A DNA stretch of 64,000 nt, from positions 1,178,001-1,242,000 of the forward strand of contig NZ_CP023276.1 in the NCBI RefSeq assembly GCF_003065365.1, read 5' to 3'. The stretch is from Polynucleobacter difficilis (GTDB lineage: Bacteria > Pseudomonadota > Gammaproteobacteria > Burkholderiales > Burkholderiaceae). Below, piece after piece: positions 42,504 through 50,417 of the stretch. The position numbers and the translations under genes are program-made. The first letter of the stretch is position 1, and the number at the start of each line of letters is the position of its first letter. Under the pieces are notes generated by a model. That model was given only the letters and a program-made list of their open reading frames with translations, was not told where the DNA came from and ran no database searches.

Positions 42504-43502
42504 ATGAACCGATTTATTCAGAGGCGTTTTTGGATCGCTGCACTTGCTACAAGCGCAGTTTTATGTGGAGCTGGGGCAAGCCCGGTTCTAGCGCAAGCTT
42601 ATCCCAACAAGTCGATTAAATTAGTTGTACCCTTCCCGCCAGGTGGCGCTACTGACGTCATTGGGCGCATTATGGCGCAAGAGCTCTCCAAGTCTCTTGG
42701 GCAGCAAGTGATTGTCGATAATCGCTCAGGCGGGAGCGGCAATATTGGTGCAGATGCGGTCGCAAAAGCACCGAATGATGGCTACACCTTGTTAATGGGC
42801 GCCATGACCTCGCACGCCATTAATGCCACGCTTCAAAAAGCCACGATTACGTACGACCTAGAGAAAGACTTAACGGCAGTTTCTATCGTCGGCGTTGTGC
42901 CCCTGGTGTTTGTTGTCAACCCAACAGTACCGGTGAAAAATATGAAGGAATTTATTGCTTATGCAAAGGCCAATCCCGGTAAGCTGACCTATGCCTCCTC
43001 TGGAGCCGGCGCGCCGCAACGCTTGGCTATGGAAATGCTGATGAAGGTAACTGGAATTGATATTTTGCACGTGCCTTATAAAGGCAGTGGGCCCGCCATG
43101 ACCGATCTCGTTGGTGGCCAAGTCCTGAGTATGGCTGAGACTGTTCCTGCGGCGCTGTCCTTCATTCAAAGTGAGCGTCTGCGACCACTTGCTGTCAGCA
43201 CTGCCAAGCGCGTAGCGCAGTTACCCGATGTGCCAACCGTAACCGAAGCGACTGGCATCCCCAATTTTGATGTGGTGTCCATGTTTGGCATTGCAGCCCC
43301 GACCGGTACCTCAAAAGCAATTATCGATAAGTTAAATGCAGACATTCGAGTTATTCTGCAGCGACCTGAGGTGCAAGAGCGCATGCTTGCCGCTGGCGTT
43401 TATGTCAACTACCTAAATGCAAATGACGCGACCAAGAAAATCAACAATGAAGTGGCAATGTGGGCCAAGGTAATTAAGGATGCGAACATCAAAGTCGATT
43501 GA
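42504..43502 (+). CDS. Tripartite tricarboxylate transporter substrate-binding protein (Bug family)
   Basis: A 332-aa periplasmic receptor with signal peptide (cut near PVLAQ-AYPNK), KSIKLVVPFPPGGATDVIGR, DNRSGGSGNIGADAVA and NDGYTLLMG. As with the other two in the window it has no TctA/TctB beside it. The HAD dehalogenase on the opposite strand is only convergent. The AAGGAA site lies before the ATG. A bidirectional-looking terminator follows. Confidence 0.9.
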   Translation: MNRFIQRRFWIAALATSAVLCGAGASPVLAQAYPNKSIKLVVPFPPGGATDVIGRIMAQELSKSLGQQVIVDNRSGGSGNIGADAVAKAPNDGYTLLMGAMTSHAINATLQKATITYDLEKDLTAVSIVGVVPLVFVVNPTVPVKNMKEFIAYAKANPGKLTYASSGAGAPQRLAMEMLMKVTGIDILHVPYKGSGPAMTDLVGGQVLSMAETVPAALSFIQSERLRPLAVSTAKRVAQLPDVPTVTEATGIPNFDVVSMFGIAAPTGTSKAIIDKLNADIRVILQRPEVQERMLAAGVYVNYLNANDATKKINNEVAMWAKVIKDANIKVD

Positions 43503-43551
43503 TGCTCATGTGGCTTTTCAGCCAAACGAAATACAGTAGTTCGTATTGATT

Positions 43552-43584
43552 AAAACCGGTTGCGTAAAGGCAGCCGGTTTTTTT
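43552..43584 (+). terminator. Terminator after the Bug receptor gene
   Basis: AAAACCGGTTGC (43552-43563), loop GTAAAG, GCAGCCGGTTTT (43570-43581) with one G-U pair, then T residues. The stem abuts the HAD gene stop on the other strand, and the A-run on the left may let it work both ways. Confidence 0.85.
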
Positions 43585-44299
43585 ATGCACCCAACTGATC
43601 CGCTAGGTGATTAAAGTCAGTTGCATGAAAAGTAGTCCAACTCACATGCTCTAAATCCGGATTGGCTTTCTTAGGCCCGAATTCGGCTGGACGTTCTATA
43701 AACGCAGTCTTTAGACCCAGCGCATGGGCTGCTGCCAAATCATCTTTATGCGATGCAACGAGCATGGTTTGCTCTGGAGGCAGATCAAAGGTTTGACCAA
43801 CGCCTAGATAGGTTTCTGGATCGGGCTTGTAGTGCCGAAATACTTCTGCCGACAAAATCAAATCCCAAGCCAAGCCGGCATTTTTCGCCATATCGGCCAA
43901 CAAACCTAAATTGCCATTCGATAGCGTCACAATCGTGAATTGACGCTTCAGTCGCGTTAAGCCAGAAACGCTATCAGGCCATGCTGCGAGGCGGTGCCAA
44001 ACCAAATTGAGATTGCGCTTTTGTTCCTCAGTTAGGGAAGTAATTCCCAAATCCAGCAACACCTGATCCAAGATCATGCGATGCAAGTCGTCAATTTTTG
44101 TCCATGGAAGTTCGCCAGAACGAACACGCGCCATAGCAGGTCGATAGCCATTACGCCAAGCGCTCGCAAAATCAACCGGGTCTACGGATAACCCTAAGCT
44201 ACTAACTTCGCGCACAATCGATCCATGCCAATCAACCACCGTACCAAAGACATCAAATGCCAACACCTTCACTTGGCTGGCGGGAGACGGTTTATTCAA
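43583..44299 (-). CDS. Haloacid dehalogenase type II (HAD superfamily)
   Basis: A 238-aa HAD hydrolase of the L-2-haloacid dehalogenase type. The nucleophile Asp is D16 (FDVFGTVVDWHG), the Ser motif is VTLSNGN, the Lys motif HYKPDPETY, and the acidic end MLVASHKDDLAAAH. The TTG start has GGAG seven bases upstream. Dehalogenase or a phosphatase of small 2-hydroxy acids are possible. It is convergent with the Bug gene. Confidence 0.83.
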   Translation of the reverse strand: MNKPSPASQVKVLAFDVFGTVVDWHGSIVREVSSLGLSVDPVDFASAWRNGYRPAMARVRSGELPWTKIDDLHRMILDQVLLDLGITSLTEEQKRNLNLVWHRLAAWPDSVSGLTRLKRQFTIVTLSNGNLGLLADMAKNAGLAWDLILSAEVFRHYKPDPETYLGVGQTFDLPPEQTMLVASHKDDLAAAHALGLKTAFIERPAEFGPKKANPDLEHVSWTTFHATDFNHLADQLGA

Positions 44300-44345
44300 G
44301 GTAATGCTCCTTAGCAGTCTGCTCGATTGGGTATTTTGATTTTAG

Positions 44346-45356
44346 CTACTTTCGGGGCCGGACAGTCGCAGCTCGGTAGCCCACCTGCTTTGACGCCAAA
44401 ACCTGTAAGGACTGGATGAACTTTTGTATCGGCTTACTAGCATGGGTCTTGGGTGACATGGCTAAATAGAACGTCTCTTCTTCCAGCGGAACAAAACCCA
44501 AACGAAATTGCGCTGCTATGTACTTGAGGCCCAGTGCCGCGTCAGCGGCGCCAGCCACGATTGCCGTAGCCACCGCAGTATGCGTAAACTCTTCATGGCG
44601 ATATCCTCGAATCCGATCGCTCCCGATGCCCTCTTTCTCCATCAAGGTATCGAGCAGTAAGCGTGTTCCCGCGCCCTTTTGCCGATTGATAAATCGCACC
44701 TCGGGACGAGCTAAATCCGCCAGTTTTTTTATTCGCAAAGGATTGCCGGTAGCCACCATCAGCCCTTGCGTACGTCGCATCACGGGATAAGCCATCATCC
44801 CCGCTTTTTTTAAATGGGCCTGCACTTGCAACAAACTATCCTGATCAGGCAAATGAAATCCAGCAATATCAGCATCACCGCCAAGCAAACGCTCGAGCGC
44901 CTGACCTGATCCCATGGTTTGATAATCAATATGAGCGAGTCCATCAATAGCCTGCTCAATTAATGGGTCGCTACTGCTGCAACAAACCCAGCCGACTGGG
45001 CGAGGATCAATCCATGACGAAAGCTCACCGGATAGTCGCCTCACTTCATCTTGACTCACCCGATCAAAGCGACGCTCCATTTGGGTAACGGAGTTCAAAA
45101 AGGATTCTGCTGCTGGACTGAGCTTAGAGCCATGGCCTTTGGTGCTCAGCAATAAAGGCGTACCTAAGGCATTTTCTGCCACTTTAATTTGATTCCATAA
45201 AGTCCGATACGAAACATCGAGCGCCTCTGCGGCTGATTGAATGGTTTTGCCTCGCTGGACTTCCCGCAACAGGATGGCAATGGCTGACAAATCAGCAGAT
45301 GAACGACTCTTGCCGCCGGACTCTAGCGTTAGGGCGGGCTTAATCACGATATTCAT
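44346..45356 (-). CDS. ModE-type HTH regulator with PBP-like oxyanion domain
   Basis: A 336-aa protein. Residues about 20-105 are a LysR/ModE-like winged helix (IQSAAEALDVSYRTLWNQIK), and from about 115 onward is a type-2 periplasmic-binding-like sensor (MGSGQALERLLGGDADIAGFHLP, VRFINRQKGAGTRLLLD). This design is known for tungstate/molybdate-responsive regulators. It is divergent from tupA, and a 20-base palindrome stands between them, so it probably represses or activates tupA and itself. Confidence 0.8.
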   Translation of the reverse strand: MNIVIKPALTLESGGKSRSSADLSAIAILLREVQRGKTIQSAAEALDVSYRTLWNQIKVAENALGTPLLLSTKGHGSKLSPAAESFLNSVTQMERRFDRVSQDEVRRLSGELSSWIDPRPVGWVCCSSSDPLIEQAIDGLAHIDYQTMGSGQALERLLGGDADIAGFHLPDQDSLLQVQAHLKKAGMMAYPVMRRTQGLMVATGNPLRIKKLADLARPEVRFINRQKGAGTRLLLDTLMEKEGIGSDRIRGYRHEEFTHTAVATAIVAGAADAALGLKYIAAQFRLGFVPLEEETFYLAMSPKTHASKPIQKFIQSLQVLASKQVGYRAATVRPRK

Positions 45357-45364
45357 ATCAGCTC

Positions 45365-45384
45365 ATATGTAATTAATTGCATAT
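45365..45384. promoter_or_regulatory. 20-base palindrome between the regulator and tupA
   Basis: ATATG-T-AATTAATT-G-CATAT, symmetric except for one pair. It lies 8 bases upstream of the regulator start and 55 bases upstream of tupA, a sensible place for a shared operator that controls both genes in response to tungstate or molybdate. Confidence 0.7.
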
Positions 45385-45439
45385 TGATTTATACACCGAA
45401 GGCATGAATCATAACAACTTCTTTTAAAAGGATGATTTC

Positions 45440-46276
45440 ATGTCGCTATATAAAAAATACTCCGCACTAAGCGCTGCCACCCTACTGACTGTTGGCTTAT
45501 TAATTGGAAGTGGTCCAGCTGCATCACAAGCTCAGAAAAGCATTCTGGTTTCATCCACCACATCAACCGAGCAGTCCGGCTTATTCGGTCATATTCTCCC
45601 GGTCTTCACCAATAAGACCGGCATTGCCGTCAAAGTGGTTGCAGTAGGCACTGGCCAAGCTCTGGATATCGGTCGCCGCGGCGATGCTGATGTGGTGTTT
45701 GTGCATGACAAAGCTGCAGAGGAGCTATTTGTATCGCAGGGATTTTCCGATAAACGGCAAGAAGTGATGTTTAATGACTTTGTCTTACTAGGACCCAAAT
45801 CGGATCCTGCCAAAATCGCAGGCGGAAAAGACATTCAAGTCGCACTCAAGAAGATTGCTGATAGCAAATCTGCTTTTGTGTCGCGCGGCGATAAAAGTGG
45901 CACGCATGCAGCAGAACTGCGTTACTGGAAAGGCGCAGGCGTTGAAGTCAATGCAAACCTGCCTTGGTATAAAGAAACTGGATCCGGCATGGGTCCTGCT
46001 CTGAATACCGCATCGGGCATGAACGCTTACATCTTGGCTGACCGAGGCACTTGGCTTTCATTCAAAAATCGCGGTGATCTCACCATTCTGGTTCAGGGCG
46101 ATCCCAAGCTCTTTAATCAATATGGCGTGATGCTGGTTAGCTCAGAAAAGTTTCCTAATGTGAAAAAAGCCGAGGGTCAGGCATTTATCAACTGGCTGGT
46201 TTCGAAAGAAGGTCAAGATACGATTGCCTCTTATAAAGTGGGCGGCGAACAGCTGTTCTTTCCGAACGCAAAATGA
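45440..46276 (+). CDS. tupA: Tungstate-type ABC transporter substrate-binding protein TupA
   Basis: A 278-aa periplasmic protein with signal peptide (cut near AAS-QAQ) and TupA hallmarks: SSTTSTEQSGLFGHILP, VGTGQALDIGRRGDADV, VSRGDKSGTHAAELRYWK and ETGSGMGPALNTAS. TupA binds tungstate with high affinity. The usual TupB/TupC are missing nearby; a strong terminator closes the gene alone. Control by the divergent regulator is likely. Confidence 0.92.
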   Translation: MSLYKKYSALSAATLLTVGLLIGSGPAASQAQKSILVSSTTSTEQSGLFGHILPVFTNKTGIAVKVVAVGTGQALDIGRRGDADVVFVHDKAAEELFVSQGFSDKRQEVMFNDFVLLGPKSDPAKIAGGKDIQVALKKIADSKSAFVSRGDKSGTHAAELRYWKGAGVEVNANLPWYKETGSGMGPALNTASGMNAYILADRGTWLSFKNRGDLTILVQGDPKLFNQYGVMLVSSEKFPNVKKAEGQAFINWLVSKEGQDTIASYKVGGEQLFFPNAK

Positions 46277-46295
46277 TAAAGCAGTAAAGCATATA

Positions 46296-46325
46296 AAAAG
46301 GCCCGCAGTGCGGGCCTTTTGTTTT
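46296..46325 (+). terminator. Intrinsic terminator of tupA
   Basis: AAAAGGCCCGC (46296-46306), loop AGT, GCGGGCCTTTT (46310-46320), then GTTTTT. The flanking A-run also gives a U-tract on the other strand for the convergent gene. Confidence 0.92.
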
Positions 46326-46359
46326 TATGCGGCGCACACTACGATGCGCGCATCAATGT

Positions 46360-46953
46360 TTACTTCTTTGGTGGCGTTACAAAACCAATCGCCATATCGT
46401 CGATGTACTCTACAACCACATCATCGTTTACCTTGAATTTCTCAAGGCCCAATACTTTTTGATCCACCTTCACGGTTTGCTTCTCGCCGCTTGGCAAGGT
46501 CAATACAGCAGTACGCTTAGCAGCATCAATGCTCGTGATCTTTGCTGTAGCAATGATCACATCGGTAATTTCTTCAAATGGCTTCTTAGCGCCCTTACCA
46601 GCGATGGTAACGGTCCGTGTTCCACTAACGCCTGGCTTCGCATCTTTAGGTGCAATCGCCAATCCAACTGCCAATGCCTGGGCATACTCCACTACAAACA
46701 AATCGCCTTTCTTGACTTTTTCAAGGTCATTGATCTGCTTACCTACCGTCATGGTGGCGGTATTGCCTTTGTCATCTTTTAAAGTAACGATGCGCTTCTT
46801 AACGTCAACGGAATCAACGGTCGAAGTCATGACAACTACCTCTGCTGCAACCGGCGCCATCGAAACGGATGAGGCAGCTGGCTTAGCGGGGGCTTGGGCA
46901 AAACTGGTGGCTGCAAATGTAGTGCAGAGTACGATAAGGGCAATTTTCTTCAA
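46360..46953 (-). CDS. Periplasmic protein with two internal repeats
   Basis: A 197-aa exported protein (MKKIALIVLCTTFAATSFAQ). Residues about 44-98 and 130-186 are two copies of a domain of about 55 aa: compare STVDSVDVKKRIVTLKDDKG with AKITSIDAAKRTAVLTLPSG, and the ends FVVEYAQALAVGL with VVVEYIDDMAIGF. The beta-rich pattern is OB-like. No named family is recognised. The start is TTG at 46953 with a strong AGGAG; the leader holds a terminator-like hairpin. Function unknown. Confidence 0.65.
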   Translation of the reverse strand: MKKIALIVLCTTFAATSFAQAPAKPAASSVSMAPVAAEVVVMTSTVDSVDVKKRIVTLKDDKGNTATMTVGKQINDLEKVKKGDLFVVEYAQALAVGLAIAPKDAKPGVSGTRTVTIAGKGAKKPFEEITDVIIATAKITSIDAAKRTAVLTLPSGEKQTVKVDQKVLGLEKFKVNDDVVVEYIDDMAIGFVTPPKK

Positions 46954-46979
46954 GTGAACTCCTAATGAATGAAGGATCT

Positions 46980-47090
46980 AAAAAAGATGGGCGTTAGGCT
47001 CCCATCGAGGCTCAGTTTACTACCCAGCCTGTGCCTGTTTATCTACGGCTGATCGCCCTACAGGAATTCGCTTTTATCGCACTAAATTGG
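46980..47090 (-). ncRNA. Structured leader or small RNA ending in a terminator-like hairpin
   Basis: On the minus strand, GATGGG-loop-CCCATC (47006-46986) is followed by six U-coding bases (46985-46980), 27 bases before the TTG of the two-repeat gene. Upstream (47000-47065) are complementary segments (GGCT with AGCC; CCTGT with ACAGG) that suggest further folding. It may be an attenuator for that gene or a free small RNA. The upstream boundary is a guess. Confidence 0.42.
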
Positions 47091-47196
47091 TGCATTTTTA
47101 GCTTTGGGCGTTTTTTTATGAAAAGTTCAAAATAAATCAAAATTCTTGTTAACTTAATCAAAAGTCAGTGCGTTATTTGCCTCATAGGAGACAAAT

Positions 47197-47382
47197 ATGC
47201 GTAAAAGACTACATAAATGGGCCCAAGTAGCCCTACTGATTCGTGAAACCAAGGCAACCGGCATCCCTGCCAGTAACTTACTTGACCCCGCGTCGCTGGA
47301 GATGCTGCAACGCTATGTCCGTGTAATGGGCGTTCAGTTTGCAGCGCAATTCATGGCAAGCCCTAGTTTTTGCCAAGAATAA
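47197..47382 (+). CDS. Small hypothetical protein (61 aa)
   Basis: A 61-aa mostly helical protein (MRKRLHKWAQVALLIRETKA, LLDPASLEMLQRYVRVMGVQF). The ATG has a strong AGGAG at about 47185 and a clean terminator lies downstream, which supports a real gene. I do not recognise it. No signal peptide or long membrane helix; probably cytoplasmic. Confidence 0.6.
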   Translation: MRKRLHKWAQVALLIRETKATGIPASNLLDPASLEMLQRYVRVMGVQFAAQFMASPSFCQE

Positions 47383-47420
47383 GCAGAAAGAAGCGGTCGG
47401 CACTGCGCCGATAACGAAGC

Positions 47421-47447
47421 AAAAGGCCCTTTTAGGGCCTTTTTTTC
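47421..47447 (+). terminator. Intrinsic terminator after the 61-aa gene
   Basis: AAAAGGCCCT (47421-47430), loop TTT, AGGGCCTTTT (47434-47443), with further T residues. It separates the small gene from the sulfurtransferase at 47470. Confidence 0.9.
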
Positions 47448-47469
47448 GCTCACCTCAGTACACTTAGGC

Positions 47470-48318
47470 ATGCCCTCCCCCACAGAACTCCATTCGCTCG
47501 ACGCTTTCTTAGTCGAGCCCGAAACCCTGCTGGCCACATTTGCAAACCTCGATGGCCTAATTATTGATGCCCGCTCACCCGAAGCCTATGCTGCCGGACA
47601 TATTCCTGGAGCAATTTCGGTCAGTACCTACGATTACTTTGTACCAAATACCAAGCCCGAAGGCATGCGCGCTTTTGCTAATCAAGCGGCGGCCCTCTAT
47701 GGCGCTGCTGGCATCACCTTGGATACACCCCTAGTGGTCTATGACGACGATACCGGGGTGCGCGTTGCCAGAGAATGTTGGTTACTGGAATACCTCGGGC
47801 ACCGTCAGGTGCGTTTACTGCATGGCGGTCTGAATGCATGGCAGCAGTCTGGCGGCCCCATCAGCACAACAGCTTCCGTAAGCACACCTCGGCAGTTTGA
47901 AATCCAACACAGCAGTTCTGGCTTTATGGCGGCCGATTCATTGGTAACTGAACTCAATCACCCAAAGCGCGTAGTGATCGATGTGCGCGATGAGCTGGAG
48001 CACGATGGTCTTGATCACACTGCATGTTGTGAGCGCCGCGGACATGTACCTGGCGCAGTATGGATTCATTGGTCAGCGTTTTTAGAGCGGGGGCGCTTTA
48101 AATCAGCAGAAGCAATTAGGGCTTTGCTGCACAGTCGCGGAATTAAAGATGATGATGAAATAGTGCCCTACTGCCATCGCGGAGCCCGCTCTGCTAATGC
48201 GTATTGGGCGCTGCGTTTAGCTGGCTATCCGCAGGTCCGCAATTACATCGGCTCGTGGCACGAATGGTCGGCTAGGTCTGAGCTGCCGCTAGAGCTTGGG
48301 CACAGGCAAAACCGCTAG
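47470..48318 (+). CDS. sseA: Two-domain sulfurtransferase (rhodanese, SseA-like)
   Basis: A 282-aa tandem rhodanese. The N-terminal domain (LIIDARSPEAYAAGHIPGAISV) is inactive, and the C-terminal domain has the catalytic Cys 235 in YCHRGARSA, neither the CGSGVTA of mercaptopyruvate nor the CRKGVTA of thiosulfate enzymes. It moves sulfane sulfur to cyanide or thiol acceptors. Its end overlaps the convergent YhiN-type gene by 47 bases. Preceded by a terminator. Confidence 0.85.
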   Translation: MPSPTELHSLDAFLVEPETLLATFANLDGLIIDARSPEAYAAGHIPGAISVSTYDYFVPNTKPEGMRAFANQAAALYGAAGITLDTPLVVYDDDTGVRVARECWLLEYLGHRQVRLLHGGLNAWQQSGGPISTTASVSTPRQFEIQHSSSGFMAADSLVTELNHPKRVVIDVRDELEHDGLDHTACCERRGHVPGAVWIHWSAFLERGRFKSAEAIRALLHSRGIKDDDEIVPYCHRGARSANAYWALRLAGYPQVRNYIGSWHEWSARSELPLELGHRQNR

Positions 48319-49507
48319 ACCAGGCCCACTGGAAGTTATGGCCCCCAAGGTGGCCAGTGACATCAACGCATTCCCCGATAAAGTACAAGCCCGGATGCGC
48401 TTTGGCCATCATCGTTTGACTATCCAGCGCCTTAGTGTCCACACCACCGAGCATCACCTCGGCTTTTTTCCAGCCTAAAGTGCCGGCAGGCTTCACGGTC
48501 CACTGCTGTAAGACTGCTTTCAGGGCTTGTCGATCTTTTTTACCAACCTCTGCCCACTTGCGACCGAGCAGCGACTGCTGTTCTGCAAACGCTTTGGCTA
48601 AACGCTGCGGCAATACCATCGCTAAGATCGTTTCCGTTTGCTTGAGTCGATTGTCTGGATCATCAAATAAGGCATCGCAATTAAACAGCTTGCCTTTGAC
48701 ATCATGCGCGCCGAGCCAATTAACCGCAATAGACTCCCCTTCGATCCAATAGCTACTGGCTTGTAAGACTGCAGGGCCAGACAAGCCCTTATGGGTGATG
48801 AGCAGATCTTCCTGAAAATCGCCGTGACCATAACGCTGCGCTTTTGTGCCGGAGGTTATTCGCACGGGCACACTTAGACCGGCGAGCGTACTTAAATGCG
48901 CAAACTCATCCGATGTAAATGACAACGGGACCAAGGCCGGACGCACTGGTGTTATCGGAAGGGCAAACTGCTTGGCAATGTCTAATGCGTAGTCCGTAGC
49001 ACCAATCGCCGGCACAGGTAGTCCGCCTGTAGCCATCACAACCGCTTTAGCGCGCTCCACGCACTGATTGGTTTTAATCTCCCAGCCTCCATGAACAGAC
49101 TGGATTTTCTCCACAGATACGGGATTACGAATAGTGACTCCACCCTGCTGGCATTCCGCAAATAGCATGGCAATAATATCTTTCGCGGAGTTATCGCAAA
49201 AGAGTTGACCCTGGTGTTTTTCATGGTGGGGTATGCGGTAGCGTTTTACTAGCCCAATAAAATCAGCGGAAGAATAGCGCGCTAAAGCACCCTTCACGAA
49301 ATGCGGATTGCAAGACAAAAAATGGGCCGGGGTGCTACTGATGTTGGTGAAATTACAGCGACCGCCACCACTAATGCGAATCTTCTCGCCAAGCACGGCG
49401 GCGTGATCCAACACCAATACTTTTTTACCGAGCTGACCAGCAATGCCGGCGCAAAAGAGCCCTGCTGCACCCCCTCCGACAACAATCGCATCCCATGGGG
49501 CACTCAT
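48272..49507 (-). CDS. Flavoprotein of the HI0933/YhiN family
   Basis: A 411-aa FAD-binding protein. The Rossmann motif VVGGGAAGLFCAGIA is at the start, KIRISGGGRCNFTN and VVMATGGLPVP follow, and the C-terminal block FIGECVDVTGHLGGHNFQWAW is the family mark. The best start is ATG 49507 (MSAPWDAIVVGGG), 2 bases after the LOG gene. Function is not established. It is the last gene of the MBL-LOG-YhiN operon. Confidence 0.87.
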   Translation of the reverse strand: MSAPWDAIVVGGGAAGLFCAGIAGQLGKKVLVLDHAAVLGEKIRISGGGRCNFTNISSTPAHFLSCNPHFVKGALARYSSADFIGLVKRYRIPHHEKHQGQLFCDNSAKDIIAMLFAECQQGGVTIRNPVSVEKIQSVHGGWEIKTNQCVERAKAVVMATGGLPVPAIGATDYALDIAKQFALPITPVRPALVPLSFTSDEFAHLSTLAGLSVPVRITSGTKAQRYGHGDFQEDLLITHKGLSGPAVLQASSYWIEGESIAVNWLGAHDVKGKLFNCDALFDDPDNRLKQTETILAMVLPQRLAKAFAEQQSLLGRKWAEVGKKDRQALKAVLQQWTVKPAGTLGWKKAEVMLGGVDTKALDSQTMMAKAHPGLYFIGECVDVTGHLGGHNFQWAWSSGFACAQALAAAQT

Positions 49508-49509
49508 AC

Positions 49510-50376
49510 TCAATTGAGTTCGTACCAATTTGCGATGTGGTCCCAAGCCTCTTCAGCGCTATCGACGAAATGAATTAACTCCATATCGGCCGCATCAATC
49601 ACGCCATAGTCAATTAGCTTTTGAAATCCCAATACATCATCCCAAAAGGACTTGCAGACCAAAATAATCGGAAAGCGCTCGACCTTATTGGTTTGCATGA
49701 GCGTAACCACTTCAAACAATTCATCCAAAGAGCCAAAGCCACCTGGATACACCACAATGCTGCGTGCCCGAATCATGAAATGCATTTTGCGCAGGGCAAA
49801 GTAATGAAAGCGTATGCTCAGGCCGGGAGTTAGGTAGGGATTTGGGGTTTGTTCACGCGGCAGGCTGATGTTAAAACCAATAGATAGATCGCCCATCTCA
49901 AAAGCGCCTCGATTGGCCGCCTCCATAATGCCGGGACCGCCACCAGTACAAATCACCAGCTTATCGGCATTGCTCGCTTGTTTTAGATTGTATTGCGCTA
50001 CTAAGCTGCCAAAGCGTCGTGCAGAGTTATAAAAATGAGTGCCCTTTTGCGCTTTTTCAGCGGCAGTTTTTTCGCTGGGCGTACTGGCTTTCTGAAGCAT
50101 TTCTGCGGCGCGCTCTGGACTACAAAAGCGGGTCGAACCAAAAACCACCACGGTGTTCTCGATGCCCATTTCACGCAGTAATAAGTCGGGCTTGAGTAGC
50201 TCTAACTCAAAACGGATTCCTAGAGTTTCGCGACGGGATAAAAATGCATCGTCATCGTATGCGAATTTATAAGAGTCATGTGCCTGGCTTGAGCCTGATG
50301 CAGCAGCGCTAGGCTCGGAAAGCTTTACTAGGTCAGTAATGCTAACGGGGGTGGTGCGGCGGAGCGTATTGCCCAT
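49510..50376 (-). CDS. LOG-family protein (TIGR00730, nucleotide phosphoribohydrolase-like)
   Basis: A 288-aa Rossmann-fold protein with the catalytic motif PGGFGSLDELFE and the upstream CTGGGPGIMEAANRGA, as in LOG enzymes that cut ribose phosphate from nucleotides. Longer than classical LOG because of an N-terminal 80-residue extension before VVVFGSTRF. It precedes the YhiN-type gene with 2 bases and follows the MBL gene by 41. Start is ATG at 50376 rather than TTG at 50382. Confidence 0.87.
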   Translation of the reverse strand: MGNTLRRTTPVSITDLVKLSEPSAAASGSSQAHDSYKFAYDDDAFLSRRETLGIRFELELLKPDLLLREMGIENTVVVFGSTRFCSPERAAEMLQKASTPSEKTAAEKAQKGTHFYNSARRFGSLVAQYNLKQASNADKLVICTGGGPGIMEAANRGAFEMGDLSIGFNISLPREQTPNPYLTPGLSIRFHYFALRKMHFMIRARSIVVYPGGFGSLDELFEVVTLMQTNKVERFPIILVCKSFWDDVLGFQKLIDYGVIDAADMELIHFVDSAEEAWDHIANWYELN

Positions 50377-50417
50377 AAGCAATCCAATGCAGTCGGAATA
50401 GACCCATTGTAGTCAGA

